A DNA stretch of 48,396 nt from CAYMEV01 sp964431655 [NCBI: uncultured bacterium] (GTDB lineage Bacteria > CAYMEV01): the NCBI GenBank assembly GCA_964431655.1, contig CAYSKJ010000004.1, positions 1-48,396 on the forward strand, written 5' to 3'. Shown here piece after piece: positions 25,247 through 34,171 of this stretch. The notes below the pieces were generated by a model. It was not told the origin of the DNA and made no database searches. It saw only the letters and a list, made by a program, of their open reading frames with translations. The first letter of the stretch is position 1; the number at the start of each line of letters is the position of its first letter. The translations under genes and the position numbers were made by a program.

Positions 25247-26624
25247 TGAATTTTTTGGCTGAGGGGATACCGTATTTCTTCATCCTGTCCCTCAGGTTCT
25301 TTTCTGAAATTTTAAGAAGCCTGGCTGCTTTTGTCTGGTTATAATTGCTGATTCGCAGATTTTCAAGTATGAGCATCTTTTCTATATGCCTGATTTTTTC
25401 CTTCAGCCCCTGGGACCTGTCCTCCTCAATATGCTGATCTGAAATGATATTAATCGGGAGGTCTTCAATATTGATAATATCTCCCTTTGAGAATATGAAG
25501 GATCTTTCAATAGCATTCTTTAGCTCACGAATATTCCCTGGCCAGTCATATAGCATAAAGGCATCAAGAACTGTGTCCGATAGCCTTTTTATAGGCTTGC
25601 CGTTGGCTTCGCAGTACTGCTTTATAAAATAGTCCGCAAGAAGGGGTATGTCATCCTTACGGTCCTTAAGAGACGGCATTTCAATGGTTACAGTATTAAG
25701 CCTGTAGAACAGGTCCTCCCTGAAGGACCCTTCTTTTATCATTGCATTAAGATCCCTGTTGGTAGCGGCCATTATCCTTACATCCACATTTATTGTCTTA
25801 TTGTCCCCCAGCCTTTCAAAACTTTTCTCCTGGATCGCCCTTAAGAGCTTCACCTGGACATTGCCCGGCAGGTCGCCTATTTCATCCAGAAATACCGTAC
25901 CCTTGTCAGCTGCCTGGAACCTTCCTATCCTGTCCTCGTCCGCACCTGTAAAACTGCCTTTTTTATATCCGAAAAGCTCAGACTCCAGAAGGGAATAGGG
26001 TATTGCCGCAGGAGTAACCCTTATGAATGGCCTCATGGCTCTTTTGCTGTTATAGTGGATGGTCTGGGCAACCAGGTCTTTACCGGTGCCGGTAGCTCCA
26101 AGCAGAAGGATATTGGCATCGGAATCCGAGATATTCTTTATTACATGAAAGAGCTTCTGCATCCTGCTGCTCCTGCCTATAATCCCGTCAAAGCTGTACA
26201 GCCTCTTTGAGTCCTCCTTGGCGCTGTGGATATGGCTTTCCAGCCTGTAAGTCTTTTCAGCCCTTTCAATAATAATAAGAAGTTTTGACAGGGAATCACC
26301 CTTTTCAAAAAAATCGTATGCACCTTTCTCGATAGCCTCGATAGCTGTATTTTCCGTATCTGAACCGGTGGTGACAATAATTTTGGCCAGAGGGTTTGAT
26401 GATATTATCCTTGGTATTAGAGAAAGGCCTGCCTTGCTTGTATTCAGGGGCGGAAGCCTCAGGTCAAGAAGCACTATTCCCGTACAGCCGGTTTTCAGTT
26501 TGCCTACCGCTTCCTCTTCGTTTTTGGCCAGCTCTACATCATAGCCTTTATGGGACAGCCATTTTGTATAGATGTCTCTGTATTCTTTTTCATCCTCAAC
26601 CACGAGGATGCTTGTTCTCTGCAT
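25236..26624 (-). CDS. NtrC-family sigma-54-dependent response regulator
   Basis: 462 residues. Receiver domain 1-120 with acidic pocket (Asp11), phosphorylatable Asp54 (LLDLRLP) and a lysine in FFEKGD. AAA+ domain about 145-375: Walker A GATGTGKD (175-182 region), the sigma-54 contact loop GSFTGA (usual GAFTGA, with Ala to Ser), Walker B VFLDEIGDLP, and an arginine finger region WPGNIRELKNAIERS. C-terminal Fis-type HTH with NQTKAARLLKISEKNLRDRMKKYGI. It therefore opens sigma-54 promoters when phosphorylated. No partner kinase is adjacent; the hybrid kinase at 43 kb is a possibility only. Ten bases after the HU gene, with AAAGGA before the ATG. Confidence 0.95.
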   Translation of the reverse strand: MQRTSILVVEDEKEYRDIYTKWLSHKGYDVELAKNEEEAVGKLKTGCTGIVLLDLRLPPLNTSKAGLSLIPRIISSNPLAKIIVTTGSDTENTAIEAIEKGAYDFFEKGDSLSKLLIIIERAEKTYRLESHIHSAKEDSKRLYSFDGIIGRSSRMQKLFHVIKNISDSDANILLLGATGTGKDLVAQTIHYNSKRAMRPFIRVTPAAIPYSLLESELFGYKKGSFTGADEDRIGRFQAADKGTVFLDEIGDLPGNVQVKLLRAIQEKSFERLGDNKTINVDVRIMAATNRDLNAMIKEGSFREDLFYRLNTVTIEMPSLKDRKDDIPLLADYFIKQYCEANGKPIKRLSDTVLDAFMLYDWPGNIRELKNAIERSFIFSKGDIINIEDLPINIISDQHIEEDRSQGLKEKIRHIEKMLILENLRISNYNQTKAARLLKISEKNLRDRMKKYGIPSAKKFNST

Positions 26625-26634
26625 TTAATCCTTT

Positions 26635-26907
26635 TCAGGGAAGTTTCTTTATGAGTTTGCTCGGCTTGAATTTTACAGTCTTATAACCCTTGACCTTGAC
26701 TTGCTCGCTTGTTTTGGGATTAATACAGGTCCTTGGGTTCCTGTTTATGATTTCAAAAACTCCGAAACCCCTGATTTCAATCCTCTCCTCCCTCTTAATG
26801 GTATCAACCAGGGTTTCAAAAAAGAGATCCACCATCTCCTTCAGAACCTTCCTCTGCTGGTCAGGATATTTTTCCTGGAAAACCTTCAAAATGTCAGCTT
26901 TTGTCAT
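26635..26907 (-). CDS. HU/IHF-family DNA-binding protein
   Basis: 90 residues. The fold signature is clear: MTKADILKVF start, RIEIRGFGVFEIINR (beta-arm base) and the DNA-binding arm with RNPRTCINPKTSEQV, then VKFKPSKLIKKLP. It bends and compacts DNA. A cysteine sits in the arm where many HU proteins have GRN-P residues. The ATG overlaps the stop of the upstream membrane-protein gene by four bases. Whether it assists the sigma-54 regulator (as IHF does) is an idea from position only. Confidence 0.93.
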   Translation of the reverse strand: MTKADILKVFQEKYPDQQRKVLKEMVDLFFETLVDTIKREERIEIRGFGVFEIINRNPRTCINPKTSEQVKVKGYKTVKFKPSKLIKKLP

Positions 26908-27488
26908 TTCGAACTCACCCCGTTTTTTATATTTTGGATTCGGTCAATAACCTGTTCCAATTCAACTTGTTTCTGTTCATCCAGAATGTATCTGAGAGTT
27001 GTAAGTTTTATTATCATTTCATCAAGATATTCATTCAAATGTACTCTTATATACCTGTTATAATCAATTTCTGTCCTCCCCAGCCTTTCCTCAAATCCCT
27101 CTATGGCCTCCCTGGTCTGAGCCTGAAGTTTCATCGCATTTTCAACAGAGCTGTTAAGCCTGGAATTCATTGAAGCCGTTCTGTTATACATTACCAGCGT
27201 AAAGAAAAAGGATAAGGCAGCAAGCAAAAGAGCCATGTAAGCAAGAAACTTGTAGTCTGTCCTGGCATGCATCTCCACTGCCTTTAGACGCTTTTCAAGC
27301 CTTTCAACAGCGTCACGGGCCGGCAGTTTATCCTCTTCAGGAACATCAAATATCTTTGGAGCAGTATAATGCTGAATTTTTTCCCTTGTTTTGCCTGTTT
27401 CGCTCTCATTCTGACCTGCTTCGGGTTTTGAGCCCGTATCCTTCTCCTTTGTCACGGATTCCATGATTTTTTTCTCATCGTCTTTCAC
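26904..27488 (-). CDS. single-pass membrane protein with coiled coil
   Basis: 194 residues. Charged, low-complexity N-terminus (about 1-70, with KKIMESVTKEKD and a Glu/Lys/Gln-rich run), a short helix (VERLEKRLKAVE), one membrane segment (FLAYMALLLAALSFFFTLVMY) and a C-terminal coiled coil (SVENAMKLQAQTREAIEGFEERL to the end). No known family recognised. Start is GTG at 27488 with GGTGA-like site upstream. It lies between glmM and the HU gene, overlapping the latter by four bases. Function unknown; topology suggests a small envelope or division-related factor. Confidence 0.65.
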   Translation of the reverse strand: MKDDEKKIMESVTKEKDTGSKPEAGQNESETGKTREKIQHYTAPKIFDVPEEDKLPARDAVERLEKRLKAVEMHARTDYKFLAYMALLLAALSFFFTLVMYNRTASMNSRLNSSVENAMKLQAQTREAIEGFEERLGRTEIDYNRYIRVHLNEYLDEMIIKLTTLRYILDEQKQVELEQVIDRIQNIKNGVSSK

Positions 27489-27521
27489 TTTTCAATCACC
27501 CCATCCTTTATAAAATTACAT

Positions 27522-28919
27522 CTAATCCTTGATTATATCATACTTTAAAAATAAATACAAGAGCTTGTCATAATAATTTTGCAAATAATTGCTGTTTATT
27601 GACTCAGCAAATACCCTGATCCTGGGTTCTGTCCCCGAAAGCCTGACCACTGAATAAAATTCATCACTGTATCTTATGATTACAGAATTATTGACCAGTT
27701 CCAGGTCAAGATTTGAAAAATCGCGCCTGATAAGGGAATACAGCTCATCAGGAGTTATTCTCTTTGCCAGGCTGAAGCTGGTATTCTTCCTTGCCATGGA
27801 TAAAAAATCCTCCCTGAGCCCTGGAAGTATGCCCAGAATAAACGGGTCATTGAGTATATGCCATAAAGCAAGGGAAACAAAGATCCCATCCCCGGTAGGA
27901 AGGTAATCACTGCAGATTATGTGGCCAGAAGACTCCCCGCCCACTGAAATACCCCTGCTGTCCATGGCATCCTTCAGGTTGCGGTCCCCCACGTCAGACC
28001 TGATAAGCGTGAACCCGCGGGCTTTGAGGGCCTTTTCCGCTGACAGGGAAGTCATTACAGTACCTGCCGCTGTTTTTGGAATATTTCTGTACCGGGACAT
28101 ATAAAGCGCAAGGAGTGTCATGATTATGTCGCCATCATAAATAAAACCGCCCCGGTCCATTGCTGACACCCTGTCTCCGTCACCGTCATAGGCGAATATG
28201 AAATCATACTGCCCGCTCCTTGCTTTCAAAAGTTCAATATGGTCAGAACCGCACAAATAATTTATGTTCCGCCCATCAGGTTCATCATTGATAATATCGC
28301 AGTTTATGGAAAGAAGGCTGTAAAGCTCCTTCATACCTGAAACTGCACCGTTTGCAAGGTCAAACAGGATTTTCTGCTTATCCAGAATTTCAGGCTTACT
28401 GATGATAAGCTCATCCAGGGCGTTTTTTATATGATCATAATAGGCGGATTTACTGATGATATTACGGTTTATCCCGAACATTGAGCCTTCAGCGGGTACC
28501 TGGAGAAAAGAACCGGCCCGGGCTTTATGATAAAAATTTTCAATGGCCGTTTCAAACGTCCGGTCTTCCTTGTTACCATCGTCCCTGAAAAATTTCAGGC
28601 CATTGTCATAATAGGGGTTATGGGAAGCAGAGACGGATATGCCCGGAATCCGGAGTGACCTGGAGTAAAATGCAACACCGGGGGTTGAAAATACACCCAG
28701 TAAATGGACATTAATACCTGAATAATTGAGGAATCCGCATAGCATACTGGAAATAAAGTGGGCGGATAATCTGGTATCAGTACATAATACAATCTCTTTG
28801 CGTTTTTCGGCTTTGAGTATATCAATATAGGCCAGGGACAGGCTTTTAATACCCTCAGGTTCCAGGGGTATTTCTCCGGCTTTGGAGCGAATACCGTCAG
28901 TACCGAATAATCCCTGCAT
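27522..28919 (-). CDS. glmM: phosphoglucosamine mutase-like phosphohexomutase
   Basis: 465 residues. Converts glucosamine-6-P to glucosamine-1-P for cell-wall precursors, or does a related hexose reaction. Four-domain alpha-D-phosphohexomutase signatures: LFGTDGIRSKAG, the phosphoserine loop SVSASHNPYYDNGLKFF (Ser99), the Mg loop DGDGDRV, the sugar loop GGESSGH and the phosphate loop RLSGTEPRIRVFAE. The LFGTDGIR start and SASHNP-DNG-KFF phrase favour GlmM over phosphomannomutase, but the sequence is divergent in the middle. The symbol is a best guess. It starts five bases after the lipoprotein gene, without its own ribosome binding site. Confidence 0.8.
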   Translation of the reverse strand: MQGLFGTDGIRSKAGEIPLEPEGIKSLSLAYIDILKAEKRKEIVLCTDTRLSAHFISSMLCGFLNYSGINVHLLGVFSTPGVAFYSRSLRIPGISVSASHNPYYDNGLKFFRDDGNKEDRTFETAIENFYHKARAGSFLQVPAEGSMFGINRNIISKSAYYDHIKNALDELIISKPEILDKQKILFDLANGAVSGMKELYSLLSINCDIINDEPDGRNINYLCGSDHIELLKARSGQYDFIFAYDGDGDRVSAMDRGGFIYDGDIIMTLLALYMSRYRNIPKTAAGTVMTSLSAEKALKARGFTLIRSDVGDRNLKDAMDSRGISVGGESSGHIICSDYLPTGDGIFVSLALWHILNDPFILGILPGLREDFLSMARKNTSFSLAKRITPDELYSLIRRDFSNLDLELVNNSVIIRYSDEFYSVVRLSGTEPRIRVFAESINSNYLQNYYDKLLYLFLKYDIIKD

Positions 28920-28924
28920 ATCAG

Positions 28925-29251
28925 TTATTCAATATACCAGTGATAATCTCCCCTGTCCCTTACATGTATTGTGGTACTTGCTTCAAGCTCCCATTCATTA
29001 TAGTAAGGGTTCCACCAGAAGGCCTCAAGACGGTGGTCACCATAGGGAACATCGCGTATCTGGCCTGTTTCGTTATAGCTCAGGGTGAACATTCTGTCTC
29101 CGTCCATGTATATATCCAGGGTGAGTTCATAGACATTCTTATTGTGAACATATATCCTTGCCCTGTCCCAGTCATCATCATCATCGATTATTATACAGGA
29201 TGATGCAAACATCAGGGCCATCAGCATGACAATGATCAATGCTTTTTTCAT
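28925..29251 (-). CDS. small lipoprotein
   Basis: 108 residues. Signal peptide with lipobox (MALMFASSC, acylated Cys19), then an acidic linker (DDDDDWD) and a beta-rich domain (ARIYVHNKNVYELTLDIYMDG, GDHRLEAFWWNPYYN). The aspartate run after the Cys could affect sorting. No family recognised. Strong GGAGGG site before the ATG. Belongs to the minus-strand series with glmM downstream. Confidence 0.75.
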   Translation of the reverse strand: MKKALIIVMLMALMFASSCIIIDDDDDWDRARIYVHNKNVYELTLDIYMDGDRMFTLSYNETGQIRDVPYGDHRLEAFWWNPYYNEWELEASTTIHVRDRGDYHWYIE

Positions 29252-29317
29252 ACTAATCCCTCCAGGTAGTTTTCCCTAATTATACATTAAATAAAAAGAT
29301 ATGCAAATGAAAATTAT

Positions 29318-29875
29318 TTAAAACTCTTTTGCCCGGAGAAAGGTAAGAGGCCCTTTGTACAGTCTGACTGAATCAATCCAGACTGTGCCCTGACCCTCTA
29401 TTACAAGGTTAAGCTCTATTGACTCCGGATAGTGATTCTTTTTAAGAAAAAATATTGTATCAATTTCCTTAAAGCCTGTATCTTCGGATATTTTTGAGGA
29501 GAGGCCGCGCACCAGCTGTTTCGTTTTCTCAAAGCCTACCCTCATCTCCAGAAATACATTGCCTTTGAGATTCCCGGTTTTTACCCAGGCCTTGTATATG
29601 AGTGTCATATCATGAATCCCGGGCTCATTAATCTCATAGAGCTTTATGATAACCGGCTTTTCCGCAGTAATCCTGAGGCTTTTACTGCCTTCCCGGTACA
29701 CTTCCCCGTCAAGCTCTGCATAATCAGCATCTATCACACCCTCTTTGCTCTCCGCAGGAAAACTGTATAAAAGCTCAACAACCAGAGGGTCCCTTCTGCA
29801 GGAATACATAAGCGCCAGGGCTAAAAAACCAGTTAATACAGCTGCGCAGATAATCCCTATTCTCTTAGCCTTCAT
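29318..29875 (-). CDS. putative lipoprotein with carbohydrate-binding-like domain
   Basis: 185 residues. N-terminal hydrophobic segment with a lipobox-like LMYSC (Cys26). The rest is beta-rich: AELDGEVYREGSKSLRI, then KAWVKTGNLKGNVFLEMRVGF and TVWIDSVRLYKGPL at the end. This order (segment with GSKSLRI, then AWVKT, then WIDSVRLY) is the pattern of jelly-roll, CBM4-type modules. Binding partner unknown. Its start overlaps the stop of the 279-residue protein by four bases. Confidence 0.65.
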   Translation of the reverse strand: MKAKRIGIICAAVLTGFLALALMYSCRRDPLVVELLYSFPAESKEGVIDADYAELDGEVYREGSKSLRITAEKPVIIKLYEINEPGIHDMTLIYKAWVKTGNLKGNVFLEMRVGFEKTKQLVRGLSSKISEDTGFKEIDTIFFLKKNHYPESIELNLVIEGQGTVWIDSVRLYKGPLTFLRAKEF

Positions 29876-30711
29876 TTCTCTTTATACCTGTATCCTTTCA
29901 TGGTCTCCTGGACCATTTTGATATACCTGTCCGAATTAAAATAATCAAAGAGTTCCCTGGAAATCGGCATGACCATCTCTTTGCTGATCCATTCATATGT
30001 TTTATTGTCCACGGATAAGACAGCTTTGCTTTCTATCAGATTTGAAAGCCTGTCTATGTCGGACAGGCACAGGTCGCGCAGAACAGAAAGGAATTCGGCC
30101 TGTTTTTGATGTTCTGCAAAATAGAAATACCTGGAGTAGAAATAGGCATTGTGAAAGAACTCCGGCAGGCACAATAAGCCGTCCAGTTCCAGTTTTCTTG
30201 CTATGAGCTGAAAAAAATCAATCAGAGCATAACCCATGGGAAGGCCTGGAAAATCCTGACCCGGGAACCGCCTTCCCTTTTCCCAGAGGCTGATTTTCGG
30301 ATTCTGCATTACCAGCCACTCAATAAGCAGGAAAGAATATTCCCTTTTATTTATTGTATGCTTTACCTGCCTTCGGCCGTCGCCATTTGTCATCCTAATC
30401 TCTATCAGAAGATGCTGCCTGTCCCTGATATCATAGAATATGTTTATTCTCTGATCCAGGTAGCTTCTTATGTCTATATCCAGGATAATATCCGTGAAGC
30501 CTGATTTCTCAAGTTTGTCAATGATATTAAGTTTTTTTAGTATTCCCATCACATCATCTTGCCTGAACCTGTCTAATAGTATAGAAGGTTTATGCATCGG
30601 GGAGGCCTGCTGGTCCAGGGTTTTTGAATCCATGGTAAAAAGCTGATCATCAATAGAGATGCCGGGGGTCCCGATCAATTTCTTGAGCCATTCCTTTGGT
30701 TTTTTGGCCAT
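29872..30711 (-). CDS. protein of unknown function (279 aa)
   Basis: No recognised family. Cytoplasmic, no signal, basic N-terminus (MAKKPKEWLKKLIG), Pro/Gln-rich linker, then a mixed domain with LDIDIRSYLDQRINIFYDIRDRQHLLIEIRM, which looks like beta strands, and HTINKREYSFLLIEWLVMQNPK. The ATG follows the deacetylase stop directly (TAAATG). Tight coupling to the deacetylase-family gene before it and to the lipoprotein after it suggests a shared process. Confidence 0.55.
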   Translation of the reverse strand: MAKKPKEWLKKLIGTPGISIDDQLFTMDSKTLDQQASPMHKPSILLDRFRQDDVMGILKKLNIIDKLEKSGFTDIILDIDIRSYLDQRINIFYDIRDRQHLLIEIRMTNGDGRRQVKHTINKREYSFLLIEWLVMQNPKISLWEKGRRFPGQDFPGLPMGYALIDFFQLIARKLELDGLLCLPEFFHNAYFYSRYFYFAEHQKQAEFLSVLRDLCLSDIDRLSNLIESKAVLSVDNKTYEWISKEMVMPISRELFDYFNSDRYIKMVQETMKGYRYKEK

Positions 30712-31662
30712 TTAACTGTATATGCTCCTTAAGGTGGAAAGGGTGCTTTTGTAAGCCTCGATTTCCATTCCTATATTTACATTATAGCCTCCCCCCATCA
30801 GAACCACAATAGGTGTTCTGGAATCCCTTGCATATTTTACAACAATACTGTCTCTTTTTTTCAGGTCATGAAGGTTGAGGCTGAAGGAGCCCAACCTGTC
30901 GCCGGAGAGTGTATCAGCCCCTGCGATATAAAATATAATGTCAAAATCCCTGTCTTTTGCAAGGCTGTTAAGAGAATTTTTAAGGTTATAGAGGTATATT
31001 TTGGGTTTGAAATCGCTGGAACTTATGCTTATATCCAGGGAACCGGCCTGCTTTTCATAAGGAAAATTGTCTTCCTGGTGTATGGAAAAGGTAAACACTG
31101 AATCAATATCCCTGAATATGCTTGCAGTTCCATCGCCCTGATGGACATCCAGGTCAATCACCAGGACATTGCTCACCTTTTGAGAATTAAGAAGAACACA
31201 TGCAGCAATGGCAACATCATTCAGTACACAGTATCCTCCCGGCTTATCAGATTTGGCATGGTGGAACCCCCCTCCCAGGACCATTGAATAATGATGTTCC
31301 AGGGCAATATAGGAGGACTGCAGGGTGGCATTGCAGAATATCCTTATTATTTCATACAGGTGGCTGTCCATCCTGACATCCTCAAATATATAATCGCCGA
31401 ACAGAAGGGTTTCTTCAATATTGCCGATATAATCCCGGGTATGGACCAGGTAGAGGTAACTGCTCTCTACAGGGTCTTCTATAAAATAAATATCCTTCGT
31501 GTTCAGCATGCTACTGCTGAGCAGGGATTCCAGGAGCAGGCTGTACTTGCTGAAATATCCGGTATGAATCTCCCTGGTGAGATATTCCAGGTGTTCCCGG
31601 GGCAGGGATACTACATTCTGTGCCAGGTTGCTGCGTTCAATAAGCCTCTTGAATATCTTCAC
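30712..31662 (-). CDS. histone-deacetylase-family enzyme, class IV-like
   Basis: 316 residues. Active-site motifs are complete: GGGFHHAKSDKPGGYCVLNDVAIA (His134-His135), DLDVHQGDGTASIF (Asp172, His174 zinc ligands), GADTLSGD (Asp250) and the catalytic tyrosine at Tyr293 in GGGYN. The GGGFHH phrase and the DVHQGDG segment are nearest to the HDAC11-like/bacterial class IV type and differ from the deacetylase at 20357-21334. Starts with GTG at 31662, six bases from the rseP stop. Followed directly by the 279-residue gene. Substrate unknown, an acyl-lysine or acetylated small molecule is likely. Confidence 0.85.
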   Translation of the reverse strand: MKIFKRLIERSNLAQNVVSLPREHLEYLTREIHTGYFSKYSLLLESLLSSSMLNTKDIYFIEDPVESSYLYLVHTRDYIGNIEETLLFGDYIFEDVRMDSHLYEIIRIFCNATLQSSYIALEHHYSMVLGGGFHHAKSDKPGGYCVLNDVAIAACVLLNSQKVSNVLVIDLDVHQGDGTASIFRDIDSVFTFSIHQEDNFPYEKQAGSLDISISSSDFKPKIYLYNLKNSLNSLAKDRDFDIIFYIAGADTLSGDRLGSFSLNLHDLKKRDSIVVKYARDSRTPIVVLMGGGYNVNIGMEIEAYKSTLSTLRSIYS

Positions 31663-31667
31663 ATCAA

Positions 31668-33008
31668 TCAGTTTGCCGTGGCAAATATCCTAATTATATC
31701 ATTGATAAAAACCAGGAGCGCCAGGGCTATCAGCAGTATAACCCCGATGGTCTGGGACAGGACTTTGGCTTTTTTTATCCGGTTCCTGCCGAAAACTTTC
31801 TCAAAGAACAGAAAGAGGATATGCCCTCCATCCAGGACAGGCAGAGGCAGGAGATTGATAAATCCCAGCTGAAGGGATATAAATCCCAAAAACATAAGGA
31901 ACTGGGATGCCCCGAATCTGTCTCTAAGCATGGCTTTTCCTATTTCCCCGGATACGCCTGCAATCATGATAGGGCCCCCGACAGACCTGACCGAAGCCCT
32001 GTTGGTAAAGAGATTGCCAAGAAACCTGCCTGTAAGCAATATCCACTCCCTGCATTTTTTAATGCTTTCCTTTACAGCTGTCGGGATTGAATAACTGACT
32101 ACTGTCAGCTCATCCGGGGCTCTTTCTATGCCTATTCCCGGCACTCCGTTGATCAGGTCGGTCTCTAACTCAAAGTCAATATATTCACCGTCTCTTTGAA
32201 CCTTAATAGCCATTGGCATGCTGTTTTCATTGCTTCTGATAATCAGGGATATGTCATTCCAGTGGCTGATTTTCTGCCCGTCAATCTCTGTTATGATATC
32301 CCCCTTTCTAATACCCGCTTTTTCTGCAGGCCTGTCCTTAATTACATTATGGACAGCAGGTTCCAGCATATGCATTACTGAGACAACCCCAAGGCCTATT
32401 TCCTTGATTTCCTCAGGCTTGAGGTCCAGAGCAAGAATCTCATTTTTCCTTTCAATCTCAAGTTTTATGGTGCCTTTGGGGTTGATTCCAATGTTTTCCA
32501 TAAAATCCTGCCAGGTGCCTACAGATACCCCATTTACACTAAGAACCCTGTCTTCTGCTGTCAATCCGGCCGATTCAGCGCTTGATCCGGGCGCGACCCA
32601 GTATATTACAGGCTCCAGGGTCAGGTATCTGGGCATCTGTATGCCTATCATATAGGCGAAGGCAACTACTATTACAGCCAGGATTATATTATTAACGGAA
32701 CCTGCCGCAAATACTGTAAGCCTTTGCAGAAAGGATTTGGACTGAAGGTTCCTGGGGTTGGTGTAATCAGCCTCCTCCGGGTCTTCTCCCAGGATTTTTA
32801 CATAACCCCCTACAGGTATAAGGCTCAGGCAGTATTCAGTCTCACCCAGCTTCTTTTTCCAGATAATTGGACCCATGCCGATGGAAAAGCGCTCAACATA
32901 AGCGCCGGCCCATTTTGCCGTTATAAAATGGCCGAACTCATGAACTGAAACCAGAATCACAATAACTATGATAAAAAAGAACAGTGATAACAGTATAGAT
33001 AAAATCAT
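31668..33008 (-). CDS. rseP: RIP metalloprotease, site-2 protease
   Basis: 446 residues. Intramembrane zinc protease that cleaves anti-sigma factors and signal peptides. The first membrane helix holds the HEFGH zinc site (VSVHEFGHFITAK); after two PDZ-like domains (about 120-290, with GSSAESAGLTAEDRVLSVNG and RPAEKAGIRKGDIITEIDG) the last helices have the LDG motif LLPLPVLDGGHILFLFFE. Start overlaps the dxr stop by four bases (ATGA). Confidence 0.93.
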   Translation of the reverse strand: MILSILLSLFFFIIVIVILVSVHEFGHFITAKWAGAYVERFSIGMGPIIWKKKLGETEYCLSLIPVGGYVKILGEDPEEADYTNPRNLQSKSFLQRLTVFAAGSVNNIILAVIVVAFAYMIGIQMPRYLTLEPVIYWVAPGSSAESAGLTAEDRVLSVNGVSVGTWQDFMENIGINPKGTIKLEIERKNEILALDLKPEEIKEIGLGVVSVMHMLEPAVHNVIKDRPAEKAGIRKGDIITEIDGQKISHWNDISLIIRSNENSMPMAIKVQRDGEYIDFELETDLINGVPGIGIERAPDELTVVSYSIPTAVKESIKKCREWILLTGRFLGNLFTNRASVRSVGGPIMIAGVSGEIGKAMLRDRFGASQFLMFLGFISLQLGFINLLPLPVLDGGHILFLFFEKVFGRNRIKKAKVLSQTIGVILLIALALLVFINDIIRIFATAN

Positions 33009-34171
33009 TTCTTACAAATCCCCTGGATTATTTTTTTTGCCCTTTGCCTGAACAGAATGTCATATTCGAGTACTTCCTCAATGGATGCGGGGTCTTTTTC
33101 CCCTGCCGTATCAAGGGTACTGAATATTACATCTTCTATCCTCACAAAGGGTATAAGGCCGTTGAGAAAAGCATCCACAGCCTCCTCATTGGATGCATTG
33201 AAGGCTATGTTACATGCCTGCTTATTTGCAGAATCCATTACATAAGAGGGGTATGACAGTATTGGGAACCTCTCTGGGGAAGGTTTTTCAAATACAAGGG
33301 GCTCTGCATCCCAGATATCAAATTCTATAATGCTGTTTTCAAAATCCCTTGGGTAAAACAGGGCATTTCCTATGGGTATCCTCATATCCGCAGGCCCAAG
33401 CTCCGCAAAATAGGTATTGGATTTTGTCTTTATAAAAGAATGCACTATGCTCTGGGGATGAATTACAATGTCTATTTTTTCAAAAGGCATGCCAAAGAGA
33501 TAATGAGCTTCTATAACCTCCAGAACCTTGTTGACCATGGTGGCTGAATCAATGGATATCTTCCTTCCCATTTTCCACCTCGGGTGATTCAGGGCTTGCG
33601 AAACCGTTACCTCCTTAAGCTCCTTTCTGCTCATTGTAAGAAAGGGACCCCCTGAAGCTGTAAGCACGATTTTTTTTATATCGGAAGGCTTATGGCCTGA
33701 CAAAAGCTTAAACAGGGTACTGTGTTCGCTGTCTACAGGAATCACGGTTATGCTGTTTTCGGCAGCTGATTCCATTAGAATGCGCCCGGCGCATACCAGC
33801 GACTCCTTATTGGCAAGACCGATTTTTGGGATATTGTTCTTTATGCAGTAATAGGTGGGCATAAGCCCAGCAAAACCGCTGATGCTGGAAATGGCAATAT
33901 CCGCGGTACTGCCGGCGATAAATTCCTCAAGATCCCTTTCTCCGGAAAAAACATCTGTATCTGGAAAGCTTTGCTTAATTTTGTCTTTATTAATATCTTC
34001 ACCGATAAATACCCTGCCGGGACCAAACTCTTCTGCCTGCTGACCCAGGGCTTTGATATTTCTGTTTACAGCAAGGGATTCTATCCTGAAAAGACCGGGA
34101 TAGTGCCTTACCAAAGATAGAGCGCTCCGGCCGATGGAACCGCTTGACCCCAGGAGCATCACCTTCTCCAT
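33005..34171 (-). CDS. dxr: 1-deoxy-D-xylulose-5-phosphate reductoisomerase
   Basis: Second enzyme of the MEP isoprenoid pathway. 388 residues, full length. NADPH loop LLGSSGSIGRS, ANKESLV, the metal/substrate region PVDSEHST, SGGPF, HPRWKMGRKISIDSATMVNK and EVIEAHYLFG are all present. Start codon overlaps the cdsA stop (TGATG). Confidence 0.97.
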   Translation of the reverse strand: MEKVMLLGSSGSIGRSALSLVRHYPGLFRIESLAVNRNIKALGQQAEEFGPGRVFIGEDINKDKIKQSFPDTDVFSGERDLEEFIAGSTADIAISSISGFAGLMPTYYCIKNNIPKIGLANKESLVCAGRILMESAAENSITVIPVDSEHSTLFKLLSGHKPSDIKKIVLTASGGPFLTMSRKELKEVTVSQALNHPRWKMGRKISIDSATMVNKVLEVIEAHYLFGMPFEKIDIVIHPQSIVHSFIKTKSNTYFAELGPADMRIPIGNALFYPRDFENSIIEFDIWDAEPLVFEKPSPERFPILSYPSYVMDSANKQACNIAFNASNEEAVDAFLNGLIPFVRIEDVIFSTLDTAGEKDPASIEEVLEYDILFRQRAKKIIQGICKK

